Origin: an uncultured Christensenellaceae bacterium
GTDB taxonomy: Bacteria > Bacillota > Clostridia > Christensenellales > UBA3700
DNA length: 64,000 nt
Direction of reading: 5' to 3'
Assembly (NCBI GenBank): GCA_944381365.1
Contig: CALWKW010000007.1
Span: 21,844 to 85,843, forward strand
Below the pieces are notes generated by a model, which saw nothing but the letters and a program-made list of their open reading frames with translations, ran no database searches and was not told where the DNA came from. The translations under genes were made by a program, and so were the position numbers. The number at the start of each line of letters is the position of its first letter. Positions within the stretch are counted from its first letter, which is position 1. This document shows, in pieces, positions 27,894 to 36,630 of this stretch.

Positions 27894-29222
27894 ATGAATA
27901 CGATAGCGACAATTTCTACTCCCGTAGGCAAGGGAGCTATAGCAATAGTAAGAATGAGTGGCGACAAGGCACTCGAGATTGCTTCATCAATTTTCAGCAC
28001 AAAAAAACTTGACAGCTTTTTGAATGCCCAACCTAATTATATGTATTATGGCAATGTGGATTTGGGCACCTTCAAAGACAATATTCTTGCGGTATATTTC
28101 AAAGCTCCCAATTCTTATACGGGAGAAGATGTAGTAGAATTTCAATGTCACGGCGGCATAAGACTTGTCAACGAACTTCTTTCTGTATGTCTTAAAAAAG
28201 GCTGTTCGATAGCCGATAAAGGCGAATTTACAAAGAGAGCTTTTTTGAATGGCAAAATAGCTTTGAGCGATGCCGAAGGTATTGTCGATATGATAAACGG
28301 CGAAAGCATAGCATCTCTCAATGCAAGTTATAGACTCTCAAACGGCGATTTGGCAAAGACAATCGGCGATATCCAACAACAACTTCTCGATTGTATTGCA
28401 GAGCTTGAGGCAAGCCTCGATTATCCCGAAGAAATGGAAGAAGAATCCCGCTCGAATTGTCAGTCTGTGTGCAGAAAACTTTTTGACGAGCTCAAAAAAC
28501 TTCACGATACTTCGAAGTTGGGCGGCTACATAAAGCAAGGCATTAATGTAGCAATTATAGGTCAGGCAAATGTAGGAAAATCCTCACTTCTCAATGCACT
28601 TTTGGGAAGACAAAGAGCTATCGTGACAGATATCGCAGGCACGACAAGAGACAGCCTAGAAGAAGTAATCGAAGTAAAAGGCATATTATTGAGACTTATC
28701 GATACCGCAGGTATAAGAGATACCAGCGATGTAGTCGAGGCAATAGGAGTAGAAAGAAGTATAGATGCGGCAAAAGGCAGCGATATTATACTATTTCTTA
28801 CAGAGGTTGGAAGAGAGCTCAACGATTATGAAAAAGAGCTTATTTCCAAATTTGACAAAAACAAAAAAATACTTCTCGTCATCAACAAAAGCGATGTCAA
28901 AGAAGACAAAAGAGATGGTGTGCATATAAGTGCAAAACTCGGCATAGGTCTTGACGAACTCAAAAATAAAATTATCGATACCTTTATCGACAAAAGCATC
29001 GATACAGGCGGAGATATTATCACAAATCAAAGACATGCTCAGGCAATCGACCGAGCAATCGACAGCATACGAAACGCATATTATAATCTCGAAAATCTTC
29101 CCACAGAATGTATATTGATAGATTTAAGAGATGCTTACACCGCACTCGGAGAAATCACGGGAACGACAGCTACAGAAGATATTGTGGATAGGATATTCAG
29201 TAAGTTTTGTCTTGGTAAATGA
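27894..29222 (+). CDS. mnmE: tRNA modification GTPase MnmE
   Basis: 442 residues. The folate-binding N-domain begins MNTIATISTPVGKGAIAIVRMSG and has SYTGEDVVEFQCHGG and KGEFTKRAFLNGKIALSDAEG. The G-domain carries GQANVGKSSLLNALLG, DIAGTTRD, DTAGIRDT and NKSD. The C-terminus FCLGK is the conserved CxGK with the formyl-acceptor region cysteine. It partners MnmG. The ATG has no ribosome site and lies 7 bases after a TATAAT box. It is on the opposite strand from its usual neighbours, indicating a local inversion. An R2 repeat starts 2 bases after the stop. Confidence 0.97.
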   Translation: MNTIATISTPVGKGAIAIVRMSGDKALEIASSIFSTKKLDSFLNAQPNYMYYGNVDLGTFKDNILAVYFKAPNSYTGEDVVEFQCHGGIRLVNELLSVCLKKGCSIADKGEFTKRAFLNGKIALSDAEGIVDMINGESIASLNASYRLSNGDLAKTIGDIQQQLLDCIAELEASLDYPEEMEEESRSNCQSVCRKLFDELKKLHDTSKLGGYIKQGINVAIIGQANVGKSSLLNALLGRQRAIVTDIAGTTRDSLEEVIEVKGILLRLIDTAGIRDTSDVVEAIGVERSIDAAKGSDIILFLTEVGRELNDYEKELISKFDKNKKILLVINKSDVKEDKRDGVHISAKLGIGLDELKNKIIDTFIDKSIDTGGDIITNQRHAQAIDRAIDSIRNAYYNLENLPTECILIDLRDAYTALGEITGTTATEDIVDRIFSKFCLGK

Positions 29223-29223
29223 C

Positions 29224-29346
29224 GCCGCTGTATATCGGCGTGCCTTTGCGAATTTTTGCGAGAAGAATTGTTCGGTCATGTACATCTAGTACACTCCGCT
29301 CACAATCTCTCTTAAAATTCACAAAAACCCACCAATCTCCAACGGC
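29224..29346 (+). repeat. R2 repeat unit after mnmE
   Basis: 123 bases from GCCGCTGTATATCGGCG to CTCCAACGGC with inner words GCCTTTGCGAATTTTTGCG, TACATCTAGTACACTC and AAAATTCACAAAAACCC. Same length and bounds as the copy after dnaN. Confidence 0.8.
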
Positions 29347-29544
29347 TTTAAAGTTTGTAGTAGTCGGTCTTAAAAAGCAAAATCACTGCACTCTCTAAGG
29401 GCTCGGAAAATTATATAGAAGTCAGTATAAAAAAACTTGCATCTCTATGAATTTTCACAAGTTTTGAATAATACCGACCAGTCAAATAGGTGTGGTACTA
29501 TCTTAAAGAAACAATGTTTTTACAACTATTCATTGGAGTTTAAA
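29347..29544. other. Decayed repeat sequence
   Basis: Contains AGTCGGTCTTAAAAAGCAAAA, similar to the end of the repeat near 50154, and at 29471-29508 a remnant of R1 (ATACCGACCA... GGTACTATCTTAAAG) that has lost its middle. No gene. Confidence 0.55.
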
Positions 29545-30016
29545 ATGCTTGAAAAGACATTTGGCATAAACAAGCTGATGCTTTATAAAAAGAACGAACG
29601 GGTGCCTATGGAATAGGTTTTTCTTCAGAAAATAAAATACCTGTCGTAAAGACGCATTTATATAATGGCGAGATAGGTTATTTTTTGTTTGGCGGCGGTA
29701 TAGAAAAAGACGAAAGTCATATAGATTGCATAAAAAGAGAAACATTAGAAGAAGGTGGACTTTCGGTATTTCCAAAAGAATTGGTTTGCAAAGGCGATTA
29801 TTATCATTTTATCAAAGAAATAAATACATTTTTCACGGCATTGGCTATTTTTATTATATGAAAATAGGAGATATTGTAGCTGAGCCGACAGAAGAAGACC
29901 ATTATCTTGTTTGGCTGACTTTTTACAAAATCAAAGAAAAATTATATTTGCCTCATCAAATCTGGGCAGTCGAACAAGTATATAATTTTTATAAGAATAT
30001 GAAAATTAAAAAATAA
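29545..30016 (+). pseudogene. NUDIX hydrolase pseudogene with two frameshifts
   Basis: Three successive frames join into one NUDIX protein. Frame one from the ATG at 29545 (GGAG upstream) gives MLEKTFGINKLMLYKKNER. Frame two gives GAYGIGFSSENKIPVVKTHL and a good NUDIX box, GGGIEKDESHIDCIKRETLEEGG. Frame three gives HGIGYFYYMKIGDIVAEPTEEDHYLVW and ends NMKIKK at 30016. The residues needed for Mg-dependent pyrophosphate cleavage (REx2EE) remain. The shifts lie near 29602 and 29835. A NUDIX hydrolase for a nucleotide-type substrate is decayed here unless sequencing errors explain both shifts. Confidence 0.85.
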
Positions 30017-30041
30017 AAAGAGGATATACTCCTCTTTTTTT
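30016..30041 (+). terminator. Terminator after the NUDIX pseudogene
   Basis: AAAAAGAGGA/TCCTCTTTTTTT stem-loop with T-tract directly at the pseudogene end. Confidence 0.8.
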
Positions 30042-30282
30042 ATTATTATCTAATCATTATCTTTAGTATTCTATCTCCAATAAATTATCGGAAAAAACAT
30101 AAAATAATCGGCAAGCTTTATGATTAGCTTGTTTTAGGCTTGTTGACTGCTTGCTGTCAATAGAATTTAGCTTTAAACTTATGCCTATTTTTATGGCAAG
30201 GCTAATTTAAAAAACCTATTTTTTTAAAAGATTTTATTCGCTTGCTTATTTATTTATAATATTATTATTAATCAATATAAAT
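30042..30282. other. Intergenic, no gene seen
   Basis: AT-rich stretch between two convergent terminators. Some small repeated words (GCTTGTTTTAGGCTTGTTGACTGC) but nothing interpretable. Confidence 0.5.
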
Positions 30283-30310
30283 AAAAAAGACTTGCTTAAG
30301 ACAAGCCTTT
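30283..30310 (-). terminator. Terminator of the rpmH-jag operon
   Basis: On the minus strand AAGGCTTG/CAAGTCTT stem (one G-T pair) with a short loop and a TTTTTT tail, 15 bases past the jag stop. Confidence 0.75.
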
Positions 30311-30324
30311 TATTATCCATATTA

Positions 30325-31101
30325 TCAGAACAACTTTTTCTTTTCTCCGCCATAAGTCTTCATTCTGCCATAACCTGTTCTGTTGAAAGCTCTTGTGTCG
30401 GTATGACTTGTTGAAGCGGCTGCATTTTGAGAGTTGTTTGAAGGTCTGTTTTGATTGTTGGGTTTTCTGTTCTGAGGTCTTCTTTCCTTGTCAAAAGAAG
30501 GCTTTTTGGGAGAAATAACAACATATCTGTTGGGCTCTTCGCCATGACTTTCGGTAGTGACAAATCTGTCGTCATGAAGAGCTGAGTGAATAATTCTTCT
30601 CTCAAAAGGATTCATAGGCTCCAAAGCTTCTTCTTTGCGGTTTTTAGCTACTCTGAAAGCAATCTTTTTTGCGAGCTTGGAGAGTGTAGCTGTACGCTTT
30701 GCACGATAGTTTTCGCCATCAATTACAAGTCTTTTGCCGAGAGGGTTGTCCTTGTTGACAACAAGCAAAGACAAATATTGCAACGAATCCAATACATCGC
30801 CACGATATCCGATAAGTACGCCTGTATCTTCTCCTGACAAAGATACATAATAAGCATCGTCTTTTTCTTCGACATCAGCTTTGCAGTCGATATTCATTCT
30901 TTGGATGATACCATTGAGAAAATCGCTTACGAGAACGGCTCCCGTAACTTTTTGTGTGACTCTTACGGTGACTTTTTTTCTTATAAGTCCCGTTTCCTTA
31001 ATTTTTTCCGCATCGACTTCGTTTTCAGAAAGGCCGAGTTGTTCGAGAGCTTCTTTCAAAGCTTCGGCATAACTGTTTGCGGTGATTTCAATACTTTTCA
31101 T
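30325..31101 (-). CDS. jag: RNA-binding protein KhpB/Jag
   Basis: 258 residues. The Jag-N domain starts MKSIEITANSYAEALKEAL; the KH domain has TGVLIGYRGDVLDSLQYL; R3H has MNPFERRIIHSALHDD and TESHGEEPNRYVVI. The C-terminal 60 residues are a low-complexity N/R/P/S tail (RRPQNRKPNNQNRPSNN), longer than in Bacilli. KhpB with KhpA forms an RNA chaperone linked to cell-wall and sporulation control in Gram-positives. AAGGAG lies before the ATG, and the gene follows yidC by 24 bases, as usual. Confidence 0.96.
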   Translation of the reverse strand: MKSIEITANSYAEALKEALEQLGLSENEVDAEKIKETGLIRKKVTVRVTQKVTGAVLVSDFLNGIIQRMNIDCKADVEEKDDAYYVSLSGEDTGVLIGYRGDVLDSLQYLSLLVVNKDNPLGKRLVIDGENYRAKRTATLSKLAKKIAFRVAKNRKEEALEPMNPFERRIIHSALHDDRFVTTESHGEEPNRYVVISPKKPSFDKERRPQNRKPNNQNRPSNNSQNAAASTSHTDTRAFNRTGYGRMKTYGGEKKKLF

Positions 31102-31125
31102 TTATATCTCCTTAAAGATAGCAGA

Positions 31126-32241
31126 CTATCTTTGTTGTGTAATAATCACATTGTTATCATTCTTTTTCTCTTTGCTTTTTACGATAAGGTTGAAGACAAG
31201 AGAAGTGATTGTAGTAACTACATTACTGATAAAATAATATATAGCAAAAGCGGCACTGTACATGATAGCAAAGAAACCGAGAATCAAAGGCATCATATAT
31301 GTCATGACCTTTGTCATAATTTTTTGCTGTTTTTGTTGAGCTTCTGTACCGGTAGGAACCTGAGCAGGTTGCATTTTTTGTTGGAGAATAGTAGCCACAA
31401 AGCTGGTAGCTATTGACAGAATAGGCAACAAGAAATAACCGTTCCAATTCTTGATATCAAAGAAGCTTGTCTTGTTGTAAGCCGCCATAATAGGGTTCAT
31501 AAGCTCGTTGTAAGATACGCCGGTAATAGAAGGAATGTTTGCAGAAATACCGCCGAGACCGCTAGAGATGAAGTTGTCAAAATTAGGTATTACATTGGCA
31601 AAAGTATCTGACATAAATACATTCTTTACCCACAGCCAGCTTTCGGGATTGTATCCAGCGACCAATTTTTCATTGAGTTGTGCTACAAGACCTGCTTGCT
31701 CGATATAGCTGTATGAAGGAGTGAAGCTTGCAAGAAGATTGCCGGAAGCATCGACTACCTGTTGTCCCGTGACAGCCGTGATTGTCTGAGCATTATCTAC
31801 GAAAAACTGAAGATATACATCGTTGTAAAGATTTGTGACAATCTTTTCGTTTACATAAATGATATACTCTCTGAAGCCTTGGAATACTATGGCAAAGATT
31901 ACCAAAGTAAAAATCATAGGCAAACAAGACGACAACATTTTGATATTTGCAGACTTTTGCAATTCATACTGCTTTTGTCTCAAAATGTCGGGACGATTGG
32001 CGTATTGTTTTTGGAGTTTTTCAAGTTGGGGACGGAGCTGATCCATCTTGTCTTTTTGTTTACGCATACTGATTTTTTGCCAGATATCGAGAGGCAAAAG
32101 CACAATACGCAATACGATAGCAAAAACTACGACAGTCCAGCCAAAGTTGCCGATACCGTTGTTCATCCAGTCCAGCAAACTTATGATGGGCTTCCAGATA
32201 GAGCTAACACCGGCAATAGTCAAGAAATTCATAATAGCCAT
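31126..32241 (-). CDS. yidC: Membrane protein insertase YidC
   Basis: 371 residues. It has the 60KD-IMP core with FGWTVVVFAIVLRIVLLPLDIWQKISMRKQ (catalytic-groove Arg), the cytoplasmic hairpin LRPQLEKLQKQYANRPDILRQKQYEL, and the C-terminal helices LLPILSIATSFVATILQQKM and YMMPLILGFFAIMYSAAFAIYYFIS. A region of about 110 residues between the second and third core helices (roughly 140-255) is longer than in Bacillus SpoIIIJ. No lipobox, as in many Clostridia. It inserts membrane proteins alone or with SecYEG. The start ATG at 32241 has AAAGGAA upstream and overlaps yidD by 13 bases. Confidence 0.96.
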   Translation of the reverse strand: MAIMNFLTIAGVSSIWKPIISLLDWMNNGIGNFGWTVVVFAIVLRIVLLPLDIWQKISMRKQKDKMDQLRPQLEKLQKQYANRPDILRQKQYELQKSANIKMLSSCLPMIFTLVIFAIVFQGFREYIIYVNEKIVTNLYNDVYLQFFVDNAQTITAVTGQQVVDASGNLLASFTPSYSYIEQAGLVAQLNEKLVAGYNPESWLWVKNVFMSDTFANVIPNFDNFISSGLGGISANIPSITGVSYNELMNPIMAAYNKTSFFDIKNWNGYFLLPILSIATSFVATILQQKMQPAQVPTGTEAQQKQQKIMTKVMTYMMPLILGFFAIMYSAAFAIYYFISNVVTTITSLVFNLIVKSKEKKNDNNVIITQQR

Positions 32242-32468
32242 TTTGCGTTTCCTTTAAAATCGTCTTTTACGGGATCAAAACCGCCCTTGGAAAAAGGGTT
32301 GCACCTCAAAAGCCTGCATGTACCCATCAAACTGCCTTTTACAAAACCTCGTTTTTGAATTGCCTGCGACATATATGCCGAACAGCTCGGAGTATGCTTG
32401 CACACACTCGGAAAAACGGGATTGATAAAACATTTGTAGTATTTGATAATGCCAAAGTGAGGTTTCAT
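32229..32468 (-). CDS. yidD: Membrane protein insertion efficiency factor YidD
   Basis: 79 residues from the ATG at 32468 (MKPHFGIIKYYKCFINPVFPS); a TTG seven codons upstream is an alternative. The three conserved cysteines are seen in CKHTPSCSAYMSQAIQKRG and GTCRLLRCNPFSKGGFDPV. YidD is a small amphipathic protein that helps YidC-dependent insertion. It overlaps yidC by 13 bases. Unusually it is 434 bases away from rnpA; the two nearly touch in most bacteria. Confidence 0.93.
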   Translation of the reverse strand: MKPHFGIIKYYKCFINPVFPSVCKHTPSCSAYMSQAIQKRGFVKGSLMGTCRLLRCNPFSKGGFDPVKDDFKGNAKWLL

Positions 32469-32902
32469 TTCAAATATCCGTATAGACAAAAGAGTTATTT
32501 ATACCAAGTCGCTATTGCGACAGCTAGAGTATATCTTGTATTTATCATATCGTATGCAAAGTTAAAATTCATACAATAAGCACTAACAGTCTCAAAACTT
32601 TTGTCTTGAAAATCCAATAATGATTATAAATTTTATCTATGATATCAAGATATCGGATAGTCAAGATATTATCGTATAAGGATATTGAATTGATTCTTTT
32701 ATCATAAATTAATATGCTATGATAAACATATTACTTATATCCTTATACAAATACAATAAAATACAAAAGTCAAAAGATTTTCTTATAAATGATTATTGAC
32801 TCAATTACCGAAAATATGAATCCGCTTAAGATAAGTCATCAATCTTTTTATCCCAGCTAAATAGATAAATACGATATATGCAATAGAGATAATAGATATA
32901 GA
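32469..32902. other. Unusual gap between rnpA and yidD
   Basis: 434 bases without a gene where most genomes have nearly none. It contains the nested inverted repeat at 32674-32748 and other ATATCNNGATAT-type words (GATATCAAGATATC near 32641). No terminator with T-tract is evident, so transcription from rpmH may continue through it. Confidence 0.65.
32674..32748. repeat. Nested inverted repeat in the rnpA-yidD gap
   Basis: Outer arms GTATAAGGATAT (32674-32685) and ATATCCTTATAC (32737-32748), perfect over 12 bp. Inner arms TTTATCAT (32698-32705) and ATGATAAA (32719-32726), perfect over 8 bp. In RNA this makes a long stem with an internal loop. It may be a processing site, an operator or a small inserted element. 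Confidence 0.75.
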
Positions 32903-33349
32903 CTAGCTTTCGGATTTATTTTCAGTGCTGACTTCGCCACTTTTTTCCAAAACTTTGCATGTGGAAGATGACGGTTTTTTGAGTTTTAATTTTTCCGATA
33001 CCGCTTCGTCAATATCCCTTGCAATGAGATTTTGTTTGCAAAGAAGGTGGAATACGGCACTTGCAAGCTTATAAAAATCAGCTTCGGCACATTCTTGTCT
33101 TGCAATAAAAATAAAGTTGTTGTTGTCATTTACAAAAGGTATAAGAGCTCTGAAAATCTCTCTCAACCTTCTTCTTACCTTATTGCGGACATTAGCTTTT
33201 CCGACCTTTTTGCTCACGATAAAACCTACTTTCAAAGGAAATTTTGACGGAGCATAGACAAGTACAAGCAATTTATTGGCGATGCTGGTGCCACGCCTGT
33301 GCAGATAATCAAAGACTTTTCCGTTTTTAAGCCTGTACTTTTTTTGCAT
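32903..33349 (-). CDS. rnpA: Ribonuclease P protein component
   Basis: 148 residues. Starts MQKKYRLKNGKVFDYLHRRG and carries the RNR motif KANVRNKVRRRLREIFR, with GFIVSKKVGKA before it. It binds the RNase P RNA and helps mature tRNA 5' ends. The last 35 residues (KLKLKKPSSSTCKVLEKSG...) are an extra hydrophilic tail beyond the usual 110-120 residues. The ATG lies 7 bases after rpmH with no strong ribosome site, so translation may be coupled. Confidence 0.95.
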   Translation of the reverse strand: MQKKYRLKNGKVFDYLHRRGTSIANKLLVLVYAPSKFPLKVGFIVSKKVGKANVRNKVRRRLREIFRALIPFVNDNNNFIFIARQECAEADFYKLASAVFHLLCKQNLIARDIDEAVSEKLKLKKPSSSTCKVLEKSGEVSTENKSES

Positions 33350-33356
33350 AAGACGA

Positions 33357-33491
33357 TTAAGCAGTCAATTGCTTTCTGCCCTTGTTGCGGCGTCTTTTAA
33401 GAACATTTCTTCCATTCTTTGTACGCATTCTCTCACGGAAGCCGTGAACCTTAGATCTTTGTCTTTTTTTGGGTTGATAAGTTTGTTTCAT
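33357..33491 (-). CDS. rpmH: 50S ribosomal protein L34
   Basis: 44 residues: [20 protein letters not shown] at the start and [16 protein letters not shown] at the end, the universal L34 pattern. Too short for length-filtered gene lists. AGAGG lies 8 bases upstream of the ATG. It heads the rpmH-rnpA-yidD-yidC-jag operon. Confidence 0.97.
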   Translation of the reverse strand: MKQTYQPKKRQRSKVHGFRERMRTKNGRNVLKRRRNKGRKQLTA

Positions 33492-33534
33492 ATTATAGTC
33501 CTCTCTTTATATATAAAAATAATTATGCTTAATT

Positions 33535-33563
33535 AGTATAAATAAAAAAACAAGAGGTGTCAA
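33535..33563 (-). promoter_or_regulatory. rpmH promoter
   Basis: Minus strand: TTGACA (33563-33558), 17-base spacer, TATACT (33540-33535). This is a near-consensus sigma-A promoter giving a leader of about 35 bases with a proper ribosome site, in contrast to the leaderless dnaA and recF. Confidence 0.8.
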
Positions 33564-33870
33564 GCAAAATAATACTTAAAACTTTAAACACGCTTTATAC
33601 GAAATACAAAACACAAAAATCAACAAAGATTCAAAAAAGCCGATATAAGATGATAGAGACGGGATAAAGAAATAAATAGAAATGTATATTTTGCTGCAAT
33701 CAAAAATTTTATTTGTCTACTTCTCATTTGATAATGGCTAAATCATATAAACAAATAAAATTTAGAAATGATATAAAAATTATACCGAAAAAGATTTATT
33801 CAAACTTAAAGCACTAGTAAGCACAAACAGAATCTTACGCATAAATTAGATAAAATTAAAATTTTCAAAA

Positions 33871-33996
33871 TCATACGACATTTTTATTTTCTTTCAATCC
33901 CTTTTCTCTTATCAGATAGAAGATAGCCGACAAGATAAAAAACAAGAATATGGTCAATATGGTTATGAAAACAATATAAAAAATATTAATCTGCAT
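33871..33996 (-). CDS. Possible 41-residue single-helix membrane peptide
   Basis: MQINIFYIVFITILTIFLFF followed by ILSAIFYLIREKGLKENKN and a stop. One hydrophobic helix of about 25 residues with a basic C-terminal tail is a typical layout for small membrane proteins. The ribosome site is poor (GAGA 15 bases upstream), so it may be chance. Confidence 0.35.
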   Translation of the reverse strand: MQINIFYIVFITILTIFLFFILSAIFYLIREKGLKENKNVV

Positions 33997-34776
33997 ACAT
34001 GTTATGTTCTCATTATTATATAACATAAAATTATACAAATCAAAAATACTATAAAGTTCAGCTTGAATGGTGAGACATAAAAAGGAATGACAAATAAAAC
34101 CCGAAAGTCACACAACCGATGATATCAATGAGTATATAAGAGATAAAAGTCAAATTCAAGAATAATAAACTAAATTGTTTGATTGATAATTATAAGTTAT
34201 AATATATATTCATGATAATAAAAATTTGATAGGTGCAAACTCAAATTTATAAATAGAAGCATAGAAAAAGTATTGGCACATATAATTATCGCATGATAGA
34301 TGATCATATCTTTATCGGCGTGATTATTGGCAAGATATACAGTATATAAACCTCTCTCTAAGACTGCTCTATTTTACAATAAAATAATCAAAAAGATAAA
34401 TACGGCAAAAACTAACAATATAAAAATACGCCAAAACAAGCGAAAAACTTCTTAAAAATACTCAAAAATTTGCTTAATTTTAAAAAACAAAAATAAAAAA
34501 CTTACAAAATCTCAAAAACACGCAAATATGGCTTATTTGAGATTGTTGATATATCTCCGTCTATCCAAAAAATTCACATAATTTTAGCAGAAAAATGGCA
34601 TAAATCACTGTAAAACCATTAAAAACGACTCTAAAAGCCCTTTTATTAGCAATATATAAGCTTTTTCCGGCTATCTGATTATATCTGCTTAAATTAATAT
34701 CTATTGAGAATAAATATCGTAAATTCAAGCAAAAAATCAAATAAATTTAAGCAAAAATGCTGTCTAATAACAAAAA

Positions 34777-34792
34777 TGTTTCACGGGAAACA
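34777..34792. promoter_or_regulatory. parS: parS-like site, 15 of 16 bases
   Basis: TGTTTCACGGGAAACA differs from the B. subtilis parS consensus TGTTTCACGTGAAACA at one base. The changed half (GGGAAA) resembles the Noc site half, so it looks like a parS/NBS hybrid. Confidence 0.75.
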
Positions 34793-35943
34793 ATAACAAT
34801 TTTTATTGAATATATAAATAATTTGCCATTTACTTTTACTATTTATTAATATCCAACCATTCTAATCATAATACTAATTTAGGAAGAATTAACATATAGG
34901 TGCTTTTAGTATCGAGTTTAATATATTAAAGGTTTCAAAATAGTCTTAATCAAGATATACTTATCCAACATTTATATTTTATCTATTATGTAGCTGGTTG
35001 ATATTTGTTGGCAACAACAATATCAAATGCTATGCTTATTTTCGCATCACGCACACCTGCGTGCGTGTTTGGGTAATTAGTGTAATTTGCAAGCATATTG
35101 TTGAGAGATTTGTAAATTCAATTATTCGGAAAAGCTTGGTCAATGTGCTTCTGATATATTCTTTATTATATTTTTCTATTCTAAATCAAGTGAATGCTAG
35201 ATAAAACATATCAAATAAACAAGCATTGTATTATATTTGGAGTGGATATTAAGTAATTTAATAAATATAATATAATATCAAAACATTTTCTTGATGACAT
35301 GCTAAAAATTAATTTAATCGTTTGAGTTTTTTGTGTTATATTAATTCTTAAACTTGCACCAATAAATTTTATCGTAGAGATTATGCGGCACATCTACGAT
35401 ATTCTTTATATTATATACTATATTTATACTATTGAGATCACTATACTGCACTACTAAGTTTTTATATGAAACTGATAGCTTTGCTTAGGTTTTATAAAAT
35501 AGTAGCTCATTTTTTATATACTACCAATTAAGATATGATAAATGTAAATTACTTTCTACTAAACTACTTTCCGCAATATATGCAATATGCTAGTTATCGA
35601 CCTATTTAGTTGAAGAGCTGAGCACTTGAGAATTTTCGCCTATTACTTGCGAGATATTGTCGAGTTCTGAAAAATAAAAAGCTATTATATAATAATGTAA
35701 GCGAACGCTATGCAAGTCTGAATATGAATTAAAAAACATGATACTTATATTATTATGAATTGTATAAGTCATGAAAAGTAATGTTTTGAAGGCTCTCATA
35801 GAAAGAAAATTTTATAATGTTGAAATTTTTTATAATGGCAGAAAATCATATAAATCCAAAATCTCCCTCTGCTCTAATGCTTGATATAGTAATGATGGAA
35901 AGATTTATTGTGAAAGCAATAATATCAAATTTCTATTATTTTA

Positions 35944-35952
35944 TGTGGATAA
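35944..35952 (-). promoter_or_regulatory. Perfect DnaA box
   Basis: TGTGGATAA, the complement of TTATCCACA, alone in the gene-free region, 46 bases before a weak parS-like site. Confidence 0.55.
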
Positions 35953-35997
35953 CTTTTTTAAAAAATCATCAATGGTAATTATTGGTACTATACAAAA

Positions 35998-36013
35998 AGT
36001 TTCACATGGAACA
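35998..36013. promoter_or_regulatory. Weak parS-like site, 13 of 16 bases
   Basis: AGTTTCACATGGAACA keeps the GTTTCAC half and most of the other. It is significant mainly because better sites lie around it. Confidence 0.45.
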
Positions 36014-36344
36014 TTTTTGAAAAAATCTAATTTATAATCTTTTGCGATTGTAGAAAAGTGAATAAGCAAGAGCACTGCGTAATTGCAAAATATTGCAGAT
36101 GCAAAGATGTATGTTCATATACCATAAGAAGGTAATATGTGCAAGCAAGATGTATGAGTAAGTAAAACGGTAAAATTTAAAAACCATTTTAAAGCGAAAT
36201 ATAGTTATTGTACAAAGACTTATGAGATTATATATCAGACGCTGCTCTATGAAAGAAAAAGTTGGGAAGAGAAAAGCTGATATTGAAACATTGAAATGAC
36301 CGAAGCGGTAAAGATAATACCGCCTATTCCTTTTATAATTGATT

Positions 36345-36352
36345 GTGAAACA
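36345..36352 (+). promoter_or_regulatory. Isolated parS half-site
   Basis: GTGAAACA with no left half. A second isolated half-site is at 36543-36550. Confidence 0.3.
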
Positions 36353-36462
36353 AAAACACTGAAAATCGTAAATATCAAATGTATATAGTAAAAAGCATGT
36401 TTATGGTACTTATATGCCGTCAAAATTACTACTTAAGGCGTTGTCCTCAGTAAAACGCAAAA

Positions 36463-36478
36463 TGTTTCTTGTGAAACA
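36463..36478. promoter_or_regulatory. parS: parS-like site, 14 of 16 bases
   Basis: TGTTTCTTGTGAAACA; the two mismatches are in the centre (TT for AC), and both outer half-sites are intact. Confidence 0.65.
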
Positions 36479-36607
36479 ATTTTTAAGAAGTATTATGACT
36501 AAAATATGGCATTTTAGAATATATTATTCTCAAAATGAAGCTGTGAAACACCTATATTTGAGAAAATATTTGACTAAAAAAGATTTTTTAGCTAAAAAAA
36601 TTGCTAA

Positions 36608-36630
36608 TGTTTCACGATTTTTGTGAAACA
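36608..36630. promoter_or_regulatory. Split parS: two perfect half-sites 7 bases apart
   Basis: TGTTTCAC at 36608-36615 and GTGAAACA at 36623-36630, separated by GATTTTT. Normally these halves abut. It looks like a parS with a 7-base insertion, or another palindromic operator. Confidence 0.55.

Noticed and set aside
34998..35204. 68-codon plus-strand frame
   Set aside because: No ribosome site and no recognisable pattern; neighbouring frames are equally open.
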